Below, one piece after another: positions 1 to 6,343 of a stretch of DNA of 11,853 nt. Every line of letters starts with the position of its first letter. Position 1 is the stretch's first letter. A program made the translations under genes and the position numbers. Source of the DNA: Chloroflexota bacterium (lineage in GTDB: Bacteria; Chloroflexota; Limnocylindria; Limnocylindrales; CSP1-4); assembly GCA_021785115.1 (NCBI GenBank), contig JAJYGO010000075.1, positions 1 through 11,853 on the forward strand, written 5' to 3'. The notes under the pieces are model-generated. The model worked only from the letters and a program-made list of their open reading frames with translations, made no database searches and was not told the DNA's origin.

Positions 1-120
1 ATCGGCGCCGTCCTGGCCGCGGCAGAGACACTCGACGCCACTCCCGAGGAGCTGGGGGTACGGCGCGCCACGCTCGAGGACGTCTTCCTCGACCTCACCG
101 GCCGCGCGCTGCGCGACTGA
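1..120 (+). CDS. ABC transporter ATP-binding protein, C-terminal end (partial)
   Basis: Frame 1 is open from the first base to the TGA at 118-120 and gives the last 39 residues of a protein that begins outside the window. The ending, with RATLEDVFLDLTGRALRD, is the typical C-terminus of the ATPase subunit of DrrA/CcmA-like ABC exporters, where a 'P(S/T)LEDVFL.LTG' stretch closes the domain after the nucleotide-binding core. The Walker and signature motifs lie upstream and cannot be seen. The stop is 11 bases before the start of an ABC-2 permease, so the two would form one exporter, with this subunit hydrolysing ATP on the cytoplasmic side. The family call rests on the tail motif and the neighbour. 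The exported substrate is unknown. Confidence 0.85.
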   Translation: MGAVLAAAETLDATPEELGVRRATLEDVFLDLTGRALRD

Positions 121-131
121 AGGGGGTCCCC

Positions 132-1238
132 GTGGAGGCTCTGCTCGCGCTCACGATCGCCAATCTCAAGAGCTTCGTCCGGGACCGTGCGGCGCTCTTC
201 TGGACCATCGCGTTCCCGGTGATCTTCGTGCTCCTCTTCGGGACGCTCTTCGGCGGGACGGGCACGGCGAGCTTCCGGGTGGGCTGGGTGGACCTGGACC
301 ACACGGCGTCGTCGGCCGGCCTGGAGAAGGCCTTCGCGCGGACGGGGGTGCTGACGCTCACGCCGATGAGCGACGCGTCGGCCATGGCGCAGACCCGCCA
401 GGGACAGCTCGACGCGGTGATCGTCGTGCCGGCCGGGTACGGTGCCGCCGTGGGGAAGGCGCGCGGGGACGGCGGCACGACCGGGTCGGTCTCGCTGACG
501 CTGTACACGGACCCCACCCATACCTCGACGGCACAGGCCATCGAGCAGATCGTCGACGGCGTGACGACGGGCGTGAACCAGGCCATCTCGGGCCGGCCGC
601 CGCTCCTGTCCGTTGCCGTCAGGCCGATCGCCGGCACGGCCATCGCAAGCGGCGCGACGTACTACGTGCCGAGCATCCTCGCCATGGCGATCATGCAGCT
701 CGGCATCTTCGCCGCGATCCCGCTCGTGCAGCAGCGCGAGAAGCTGATCCTCAAGCGGATCGGCGCCACGCCGCTCCCGCGCTGGACCCTGGTCGGTTCA
801 AACGTGCTCCTCCGCCTCGTGATCGCCGCCGTCCAGACCGCGATCATCCTGGCCATCGGCCTCGTCGGGTTCCACGTCCGCATCACGGGCAACTGGGCGC
901 TGATCGCCGGGATCGTCGCACTGGGCGCGCTGATGTTCACGGCGCTCGGCTACGTCATCGCATCGTTCGCCCGAACCGAAGAGGCGGCGAATGGCGTCAC
1001 CCAGGTGGCCCAGGTGCTCATGATGTTCCTGTCGGGGATCTTCTTCCCGATCGAGGTCATGCCGGAATGGATGAGGAGCATTGCCCGACTGCTGCCGCTC
1101 ACGTACCTCGGCGACGGACTGCGGCAGGTGATGGTCGGCGGGTCGCCGTTCGTCCCGCTCGGCGTCGGGATGGGGGTCCTGGCCGCCTGGCTGGTCGTCT
1201 GCCTGGCGATCTCCGCTCGGTTCTTCCGGTGGGAATAG
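132..1238 (+). CDS. ABC-2 type transporter permease
   Basis: Membrane subunit of an ABC exporter, 368 residues, a usual length for the ABC2_membrane_3 type. A cytoplasmic N-terminus leads into a first membrane helix around residues 18-42 (ALFWTIAFPVIFVLLFG). A large extracytoplasmic loop of about 130 residues follows. Five more hydrophobic segments lie between about residue 176 and the end, which closes with ARFFRWE. Family marks are the YYVPSILAM entry into the second helix, the cytoplasmic QQREKLILKRIGATPL loop, the FLSGIFFPIEVMP segment and LPLTYLGDGLRQVM. The GTG start at 132 is chosen because AGGGGG at 121-126 lies just upstream. It is 11 bases behind the ATPase stop, so the two are probably co-transcribed. 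The substrate (drug, lipid or glycan) cannot be inferred. Confidence 0.9.
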   Translation: MEALLALTIANLKSFVRDRAALFWTIAFPVIFVLLFGTLFGGTGTASFRVGWVDLDHTASSAGLEKAFARTGVLTLTPMSDASAMAQTRQGQLDAVIVVPAGYGAAVGKARGDGGTTGSVSLTLYTDPTHTSTAQAIEQIVDGVTTGVNQAISGRPPLLSVAVRPIAGTAIASGATYYVPSILAMAIMQLGIFAAIPLVQQREKLILKRIGATPLPRWTLVGSNVLLRLVIAAVQTAIILAIGLVGFHVRITGNWALIAGIVALGALMFTALGYVIASFARTEEAANGVTQVAQVLMMFLSGIFFPIEVMPEWMRSIARLLPLTYLGDGLRQVMVGGSPFVPLGVGMGVLAAWLVVCLAISARFFRWE

Positions 1239-1248
1239 GCATGCGGCC

Positions 1249-1526
1249 ATGTGGCGCGAGAGGATGCTGCGCGCCCACCACGGCAGCGAGCTGGCAGTCC
1301 GCGCCCTCGGCTACGCCGTCGAGATTGCGAGGCTGACCGGCGCGAATCGAGGTGCTCAGCGTCGTGCCGGTCCACGCAGGGCGGACGGGGCTCGATCCGT
1401 GGGACGACAGGGCGGGTTCACACCTCCGAGCTTCGGGACGCCCGTGACCGGATGGTGGCAGCCGGTGGCACGATGCTCCCGGGGGCTCGACGGCGGCCCG
1501 CGAAGCCGCGCTCCCCGCGGCTAGAC
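1249..1526 (+). pseudogene. decayed universal stress protein (UspA family) remnant
   Basis: No single frame gives a convincing protein, but three successive frames give a contiguous UspA-like N-terminal half. From ATG 1249 the frame reads HHGSELAVRALGYAVEIARL, matching the strand 1/helix 1 region of UspA ('DGSE.A..AL.YA..LA...GA'). From 1349, one frame further on, it reads EVLSVVPVHAGRTGLDPWDD, matching the 'L.VL.VVP' strand. From 1428, another frame on, it reads ELRDARDRMVAAGGTML, matching the helix that precedes 'G..V'. At least two +1 shifts are needed, near 1345-1349 and between about 1400 and 1428. The remnant covers some 85 codons against about 140-150 in the family. The C-terminal nucleotide-binding half (G-x2-G-x9-G-S/T) is missing. 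It sits 10 bases after the permease stop. Sequencing error could explain a frameshift but not the missing C-terminal half. Confidence 0.6.
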
Positions 1527-1527
1527 T
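1522..1527 (+). promoter_or_regulatory. candidate -10 box for a leaderless transcript of the 1535 gene
   Basis: TAGACT fits the TANNNT form of a sigma-70-type -10 element. Its last base is 7 bases before the ATG at 1535, so initiation at the usual distance would start the RNA on or beside the A of the start codon. The only purine-rich stretch, GAGG at 1529-1532, is 2 bases from the ATG and too close to serve as a Shine-Dalgarno. I see no clear -35 element. The box overlaps the last TAG of the UspA remnant. Confidence 0.45.
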
Positions 1528-1534
1528 CGAGGTC

Positions 1535-3271
1535 ATGGACGACGGCTCGCGCAACGACGCCTCGTGGAACGCGCGGGACCCATCGCCCGTACCGGGGGGT
1601 GAGCCGCTCGAGGACTGGCCCCCGCAGATTCCGCCTCCGTCTCTGCCGTCCCGCCGGCGGAAGGCCCTTGCCGCGTTCCTGGTCGCGCTCGTCCTCGTCG
1701 GGCTGCTCGGCCCCGCGACCGCGCTGGACCTCGGGCGAAACGTCTCGAGCGCGTCGCCGGCACCAGTCACCCACGCGGCCGGGACCGTCCGCGTCTTCGG
1801 CTGGCTCCCGGCCACGTATGATCCCGCGCGCCAGGGAGACACCGGGACCGCGTCGCTGCTGGCCCAGCTGTTCGAGGGCCTGACCGCGTGCGACGCCTCG
1901 CTGTCCGTCCGCCCCGCACTGGCCGACTCGTGGACGGTTTCCCGGGACGGCCTGACGATCGCGTTCCACCTGCGGTCCGGCATCACGTTCTCGGACGGCA
2001 CGCCGATCACCGCCTCGGACGTCGTCTCGAGCTGGCTCCACGTTCTCGACCCACGGCTGGCCGCGCCCCTCGCGTCGATCCTCGACGACGTCCAGGGAGC
2101 CACCGCCTACCGCGAGGGAAGGGGCAGCAGGTCCGGTGTCGGGGTCTCGGCGAGCGGCGACACGGTCGTCGTCCGCCTCGTCACGCCGGCATCGTGGTTC
2201 CCGTCCGTCGCCGCGAACCCGGTCCTCGCGGTCGTGCCGCCCGCGGAGGCCCGGACGCTCGACGTGACCACGGTCCCGCCCGCGTTCGTCGGCTCGGGCG
2301 CGTACGTCGTGACAGCCGAGGGACCGTCGTCGATCACGCTGCGGGCGAACGCGCGGTACTGGGCCGGCACCCCGGCGATCGGAACCGTGACGGTCGTGAC
2401 GGACCTCGGTGGGCGGAGCGTCGTCGAAGCGTTCAACGCGGGCGCCGTCGACTACGTGCCGCTCGATGAGGCGGACGCGCTGTGGGTTCGCTACGACCGC
2501 CAGCTCGGGCCCCAGCTGCGCGAGGAGCCGTCACTCACGGTGACGTACTACGGCTTCGACACGCGCCGACCGCCGTTCGACGACCTGCGCGTGCGCCTCG
2601 CGTTCGCCGAGGCCGTGGACTGGCGCAGGATCGCGCTGCTCGCCGACGGACCCGACGCGGTGGCCACCTCGTTGGTGCCGCCGGGCATCCCCGGACGCTC
2701 CACGACCGACTACCTGCCAGCCTTCGACCCGGCTGCCGCCCGCGCGGCGCTGGCCGCGTCCGGCCATCCGGGTGGGCGCGGCCTCTCCGCGATCACGCTC
2801 GTGAGCGACGGCACGGCCTACGACGAGGCGGTGGTCGACCAGCTGAAGCAGAACCTGGGCGTCTCGGTGCGCCTCGAGATCGAGCAGACCGACGCGTACG
2901 CGGCCGCGCTCGTCGGTCGGACACCGGACATGTGGAGCATGTCCTGGGTCGCCGACTTCCCGGCGCAGGAGGACTTCCTCGGGATGCTGCTCCGGCCTGG
3001 CGCCACCTCGAACTTCGGCGGCTGGGACAGTCCGGCATACGCGGCGGCGCTCGACGCCGCGGGACGCGCGAAGACGGCCGCGGCGGCGGAGGCGGCGTAC
3101 GCATCCGCGCAGTCGATCCTTCGGAGCCAGGTCCCCGTCGTGCCGGTCAGCTATGCCGCCTGGGGGTCGCACGGGGCGGCATCATGGGCGCTCGCGCGGA
3201 CGGGACTGCTCGGCGCGACGACCAACGGTCTCGGCACGCCGCGATTCGCGGGGCTGGCGTGGGCGCCATGA
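1535..3271 (+). CDS. family 5 extracellular solute-binding protein (peptide/nickel-type), N-terminally anchored
   Basis: 578 residues, normal length for SBP_bac_5 proteins (DppA/OppA class), which bind peptides or similar ligands outside the membrane for ABC importers. Family features include the entry strand VRVFGWLPATYDPA, LLAQLFEGLTACD near residue 110, the hallmark LADSWTVSRDGLTIAFHLR with SGITFSDGTPITASDV, then VRLAFAEAVDWRRI and a C-terminal SQVPVVPVSYAAWG. The N-terminus is unusual: about 43 acidic and proline-rich residues, then RRRK, then one hydrophobic helix (about 44-64) with no lipobox cysteine. It is therefore probably held by an uncleaved membrane anchor, not a lipid. No Opp/Dpp permease or ATPase is nearby, so it is an orphan receptor here. 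ATG 1535 is favoured by the -10-like box 7 bases upstream. Its stop overlaps the next start as ATGA. Ligand unknown. Confidence 0.9.
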   Translation: MDDGSRNDASWNARDPSPVPGGEPLEDWPPQIPPPSLPSRRRKALAAFLVALVLVGLLGPATALDLGRNVSSASPAPVTHAAGTVRVFGWLPATYDPARQGDTGTASLLAQLFEGLTACDASLSVRPALADSWTVSRDGLTIAFHLRSGITFSDGTPITASDVVSSWLHVLDPRLAAPLASILDDVQGATAYREGRGSRSGVGVSASGDTVVVRLVTPASWFPSVAANPVLAVVPPAEARTLDVTTVPPAFVGSGAYVVTAEGPSSITLRANARYWAGTPAIGTVTVVTDLGGRSVVEAFNAGAVDYVPLDEADALWVRYDRQLGPQLREEPSLTVTYYGFDTRRPPFDDLRVRLAFAEAVDWRRIALLADGPDAVATSLVPPGIPGRSTTDYLPAFDPAAARAALAASGHPGGRGLSAITLVSDGTAYDEAVVDQLKQNLGVSVRLEIEQTDAYAAALVGRTPDMWSMSWVADFPAQEDFLGMLLRPGATSNFGGWDSPAYAAALDAAGRAKTAAAAEAAYASAQSILRSQVPVVPVSYAAWGSHGAASWALARTGLLGATTNGLGTPRFAGLAWAP

Positions 3272-4635
3272 CGCACGCGGCGCGGTCTGGATCGCGATCC
3301 CCACGGTCACGCATCGTCATCTTCGCGGCGGCGATCGCGCTCGCCGCCGGGCTCACGCTCCGCATCGGGACGGCGCCTGTTGCGGCCGCAGGCGTCGCGT
3401 TCGATCCTCCAACGGCCACCGCCGTGCTCCTGCAGCCTCTCGTGTTCCGGGACACGTTCACCTCGGCCGTCCGACCGGCGCGTGTCGAGCTGCTCGTCAC
3501 GGCTCCATTCGTCGCGGGGACGACCGTCGAGGAGGTGAAGCCGTTCGCGGCGCCGGGCGGCGCGTGGCAGGTGAGCGTCTCGCAGCCCGACACGGGGTCG
3601 GTGAACACCGTGTACCGGTTCGCGGTCCGCGTGACGCTTCCCGACGGGACGGTGGCCGAGAGCCCGACCGGGACCGCCACGGTCGTCGACCGGCGGTTTG
3701 CGTGGCAGACACTCTCCGGGCGAACCGTGACGCTGCACTGGTACGGGTACACGCGCGGCCAGGCGCAGGGCTGGCTGAACGCCGCCGAGGCCGCGGTCAC
3801 GCGCGCGTCCGCTGCGATCGGCCTCGCCGTCGTCCCGCATGTCGACTTCTTCGCATACAGCGCGTCGCAGCCGTTCTTCGACGCGGTGGGAGGCGGCGCG
3901 AATGCGGACGCGGCGGGCGTCTACATCCTCGACACGCATACGGCGTTCGGGACGATCCTCCCGTCCGACGTCTCGTCGACCTGGCCGGACGAGGAGATCG
4001 CGCACGAGATCACGCATCACGTCTTCGAGGTCGCGACGAACAACCCCTACCACGCTCCCCCGCTGTGGCTCGACGAGGGCTGTGCGGTGTACTACTCGGA
4101 AGGTGTCGGGCCGCGGAACGCGGACCTGCGGCAGGGCATCGCGGCCGGCATGATCGTCCCCCTCGACGGGCTGACCGACGCGTTTCCGTCGACGACCGAC
4201 CCCTTCGTCCTGTCCTACGCCGAGGCGGTTTCGGCGGTCGGCTATTTCCTCCGGACGTACGGCCAGCCGGCGCTCCGGACGCTGCTCGCCGCCTACGCAC
4301 GCGGATCGACCGACGACGAGGCGTTCCAGGCGGCGACGCACACCTCGGCAGCGGCCTTCGAGGCCGCCTGGCTGTCCTCGATCGGCGCGACGTCGCCCGC
4401 CGCGTACGGTCCGCGCCCCGCGCCACCTGGCCCGGTGCCGCCCGGATGGCCGGCCGTGCCGTCGGCGGCGCCCGTGTCCGGGATCGCGTTGGCCGGACTC
4501 GGGGCCGCGATCGCGGCGCTCCGGCGCCGGCGCCCCCGGATCCGTCGCCCCCTCACGCTGCGGGGCGAACCGCACGGCGGGCCAGCGAACGACGCGGCAC
4601 CCACGGCGGGCGAGACGACGGGCGAGACCGGATGA
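3268..4635 (+). CDS. membrane-tethered gluzincin metallopeptidase (peptidase MA-like)
   Basis: 455 residues. An N-terminal signal segment (about 16-41, after several arginines) would send the protein out. An extracellular beta-rich region (about 42-150) precedes a zinc-peptidase domain. The zinc site is explicit: HEITH at residues 246-250 gives the two histidines and catalytic Glu247, and WLDEG places the third ligand, Glu270, 20 residues later, the gluzincin arrangement seen in the peptidase MA-like family (PF13485 type). The stretch after it (VYYSEG) also fits. A proline-rich linker (about 385-403), a hydrophobic segment (404-418) and RRRRPRIR follow, so the C-terminus probably anchors the enzyme in the membrane with a short cytoplasmic tail. 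ATG 3268 overlaps the upstream stop by four bases. The in-frame extension upstream of 3268 is only a shadow of the binding-protein gene. Substrate unknown; cleavage of envelope proteins is possible. Confidence 0.85.
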   Translation: MTHAARSGSRSPRSRIVIFAAAIALAAGLTLRIGTAPVAAAGVAFDPPTATAVLLQPLVFRDTFTSAVRPARVELLVTAPFVAGTTVEEVKPFAAPGGAWQVSVSQPDTGSVNTVYRFAVRVTLPDGTVAESPTGTATVVDRRFAWQTLSGRTVTLHWYGYTRGQAQGWLNAAEAAVTRASAAIGLAVVPHVDFFAYSASQPFFDAVGGGANADAAGVYILDTHTAFGTILPSDVSSTWPDEEIAHEITHHVFEVATNNPYHAPPLWLDEGCAVYYSEGVGPRNADLRQGIAAGMIVPLDGLTDAFPSTTDPFVLSYAEAVSAVGYFLRTYGQPALRTLLAAYARGSTDDEAFQAATHTSAAAFEAAWLSSIGATSPAAYGPRPAPPGPVPPGWPAVPSAAPVSGIALAGLGAAIAALRRRRPRIRRPLTLRGEPHGGPANDAAPTAGETTGETG

Positions 4636-5417
4636 GGCGCGTGTTGCGGCGTCTCCGCGCGGTGCCGAGCTGGCAGCTCACCCTCGGCGCGGCGCTGCTC
4701 GTGCTCGGGTTCCTCATGACGGCGCAGGCGGCCGCGGAACCCTCGCGCGTCCGATACACGACCCAGGAACGGCCACCGCTCGTCGAGACGGCGACCGAGC
4801 TGCAGCGCGAGCAGGACGCACTGAAGTCGCAGATCCTGCAGCTGCGTTCGCAGGTGGAGCAGCTCGAGGCGGCGTCGGCGGGCAACGACGCCCTCGTCAC
4901 CGAGCTGAACGACGAGCTGCAGCGCGCTCGCCTCGCGGCCGGGCTCGTCGATCTCGAGGGGCCCGGGGTCGTCGTGCAGCTCGAGGACTCGACGCAGCCG
5001 GTGCCGCCCGACGCCGCTCCGGCCGACTACCTGGTCAGCGCGGCGGACCTCCGCGCCGTCACGGACGAGCTCTGGCTCGACGGCGCGGAGGCGATCGCGG
5101 TGAACGGCGAGCGGGTGACCGCGACGAGCGGCGTCACCGACGTCGGCTCCTCGATCCTGCTCAACGGCGCGTACCTCCAGCCGCCGTACCAGGTCGTCGC
5201 GATCGGACCCGCGGACCTGTACGGCCGGCTGATGGGTTCCGCGAGCTTCGCGGCCTTCGTGCGGGCGCGCGTGGAAGCCTTCGGCATCCGGCTCGGCGCC
5301 GGGTCGATCGACAAGGCCGTCGTGCCGGCCTACGCCGGCGCCTTCGCCCTCGGCTATGCCCGACCCCTCGCATCCGCGCCGCCCTCCCCGTCGTCCGTGG
5401 CATCGAGGGCGCCGTGA
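4632..5417 (+). CDS. DUF881 family membrane coiled-coil protein (first copy)
   Basis: 261 residues. A short basic N-terminus (RRVLRRLR) and one membrane helix (about 14-32) put most of the protein outside. A coiled coil follows at about 55-100 (LQREQDALKSQILQLRSQVE). The DUF881 core then begins with AGLVDLEGPGVVVQLED, continues through DLRAVTDELWLDGAEAIAVN and the 'NGERV' and 'ILLNG' strands, and has the family's PPYQVVAIG. The C-terminus is a short alanine/proline/serine-rich tail. Members include Bacillus YlxW and YlxX, encoded near cell-division genes, and actinobacterial proteins found in pairs; their biochemical role is not established. ATG 4632 overlaps the peptidase stop by 4 bases, so translation is probably coupled. 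The start is supported because the basic stretch and helix follow directly. Confidence 0.88.
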   Translation: MRRVLRRLRAVPSWQLTLGAALLVLGFLMTAQAAAEPSRVRYTTQERPPLVETATELQREQDALKSQILQLRSQVEQLEAASAGNDALVTELNDELQRARLAAGLVDLEGPGVVVQLEDSTQPVPPDAAPADYLVSAADLRAVTDELWLDGAEAIAVNGERVTATSGVTDVGSSILLNGAYLQPPYQVVAIGPADLYGRLMGSASFAAFVRARVEAFGIRLGAGSIDKAVVPAYAGAFALGYARPLASAPPSPSSVASRAP

Positions 5418-6100
5418 AGGCCGGGATGCGCTCGCGCCGGGCGCAGTGGACGATCGCCGCGGTGGCGCTCGTGCTCGGCTTCCTCGCGATCGTGCAGCTT
5501 CGCGCCCAGGCGGGGGGCGTGGGCTTCGCGGGCATGTCGGCACAGGACCTGACGACGCTGGTCGCGAACCTGAACCAGCGGAACACGCAGCTGTCGTCCG
5601 AGGTGGCGACGCTGTCCGGACAGGTGCGGATGCTGCAGGATGCCCGGGCGCGGGGCGTGTCCGTGGCCGGCGACCTCCGCAACGACCTGGGCCGGACGCG
5701 CCTGTGGGCCGGCCTCGACGCGGTGACCGGCCGCGGCGTGACGGTCGACTGCGACGGACCGATCACGGCCGACGAGGCGAACGACCTGCTGAACGAGCTG
5801 CGCGTGGCCGGCGCCGAGGCGCTCGCTGTCGGTTCCGTGCGCGTCGTGACGGGCACCGTGTTCGCCGGACCACCCGGCCGTCTGTCCGTCGAGAATTTCC
5901 CGCTCCCGGCAGCGTTCCGCGTCAGCGCCGTCGGCAACAGCCTCAACCTGACCGCCGCGCTCACGCGCGTCGGCGGAATCGTCAGCGGGCTGCAGGTCAC
6001 GAACCCTGACGTGCGCCTCGTCGTGACCCCCGCCGACTCGCTCGTGCTGCCGGCGACGGCTCGCTCGCTCATCCCGGCCGACGGCAGGCCGCGACTCTAG
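5414..6100 (+). CDS. DUF881 family membrane coiled-coil protein (second copy)
   Basis: 228 residues with the same plan as its upstream neighbour: basic N-terminus, one membrane helix (about 11-29), a coiled-coil stretch (LTTLVANLNQRNTQLSSEVA) and a DUF881 core. The core shows LWAGLDAVTGRGVTVDCDG, then LLNELRVAGAEALAVGSVRV, RVSAVGN and LQVTNPDVRLVV. It is clearly diverged from the first copy, with a shorter loop after the first strand and a different C-terminus, so this is an old duplication or a conserved pair, not a recent repeat. GTG 5414 overlaps the preceding TGA as GTGA. The two proteins may form a hetero-oligomer through their coiled coils, but that is inference. The DUF1290 (sbp) gene often found beside DUF881 genes in actinobacteria and Firmicutes is absent here. 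Confidence 0.85.
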   Translation: MKAGMRSRRAQWTIAAVALVLGFLAIVQLRAQAGGVGFAGMSAQDLTTLVANLNQRNTQLSSEVATLSGQVRMLQDARARGVSVAGDLRNDLGRTRLWAGLDAVTGRGVTVDCDGPITADEANDLLNELRVAGAEALAVGSVRVVTGTVFAGPPGRLSVENFPLPAAFRVSAVGNSLNLTAALTRVGGIVSGLQVTNPDVRLVVTPADSLVLPATARSLIPADGRPRL

Positions 6101-6105
6101 GCTGG

Positions 6106-6111
6106 TAGGCT
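6106..6111 (+). promoter_or_regulatory. candidate -10 box for a leaderless transcript of the DUF951 gene
   Basis: TAGGCT fits TANNNT and ends 7 bases before the ATG at 6119, the same spacing as TAGACT before the ATG at 1535. No Shine-Dalgarno precedes that ATG (the seven bases are TGTCGCG). A second TAGGCT lies 8 bases upstream at 6098-6103, overlapping the DUF881 stop codon. It could be chance or an alternative box. No clear -35 element is visible. Confidence 0.45.
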
Positions 6112-6118
6112 GTCGCGG

Positions 6119-6343
6119 ATGCCCGGCCAGCCCGTTGTCGCCTTCCGGATCGCCGACCGCGTGCGGCTCCGCAAGCCCCATCCGTGCGGCAGCGCGACGT
6201 GGCGGGTCGTCCGCCTCGGGGCCGACATCGGGCTCGTCTGCGACGGTTGCGGGCGGCGCGTGCTGCTGGAGCGGCGAGAGCTCGAGCGCCGGCTGGTCGA
6301 ATTCCTCGACCGCGGGCCAGAGCAGGCCCCGGGGGCGACATGA
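6119..6343 (+). CDS. DUF951 family small zinc-ribbon-like protein
   Basis: 74 residues, the usual size of DUF951 proteins. The diagnostic core is [20 protein letters not shown] followed by [14 protein letters not shown], which matches the family pattern 'KKPHPCG...W.V.R.GADI...C..CGR.V'. Cys23, Cys41 and Cys44, with His21, could form a zinc site. Nucleic-acid binding has been suggested by analogy with zinc ribbons but is not demonstrated. The C-terminus is an arginine/glutamate-rich helix ([13 protein letters not shown]) and a short tail. It is likely cytoplasmic: no signal or membrane segment is present. The start follows an 18-base gap, the only real gap in the 1535-9410 run, and its stop overlaps the next gene as ATGA. 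It may therefore lead a DUF951-MFS-GT2 transcript. Confidence 0.9.
   Translation: MPGQPVVAFRIADRVRLRKPHPCGSATWRVVRLGADIGLVCDGCGRRVLLERRELERRLVEFLDRGPEQAPGAT

Noticed and set aside
123..131. GGGG-T-CCCC symmetric element at the permease start
   Set aside because: It has no room for a loop and is most simply the G-rich Shine-Dalgarno followed by a C run.
2482..3267. In-frame extension upstream of the metallopeptidase
   Set aside because: It is arginine/glycine/alanine-rich and overlaps the well-supported binding-protein gene. The signal sequence begins right after ATG 3268.
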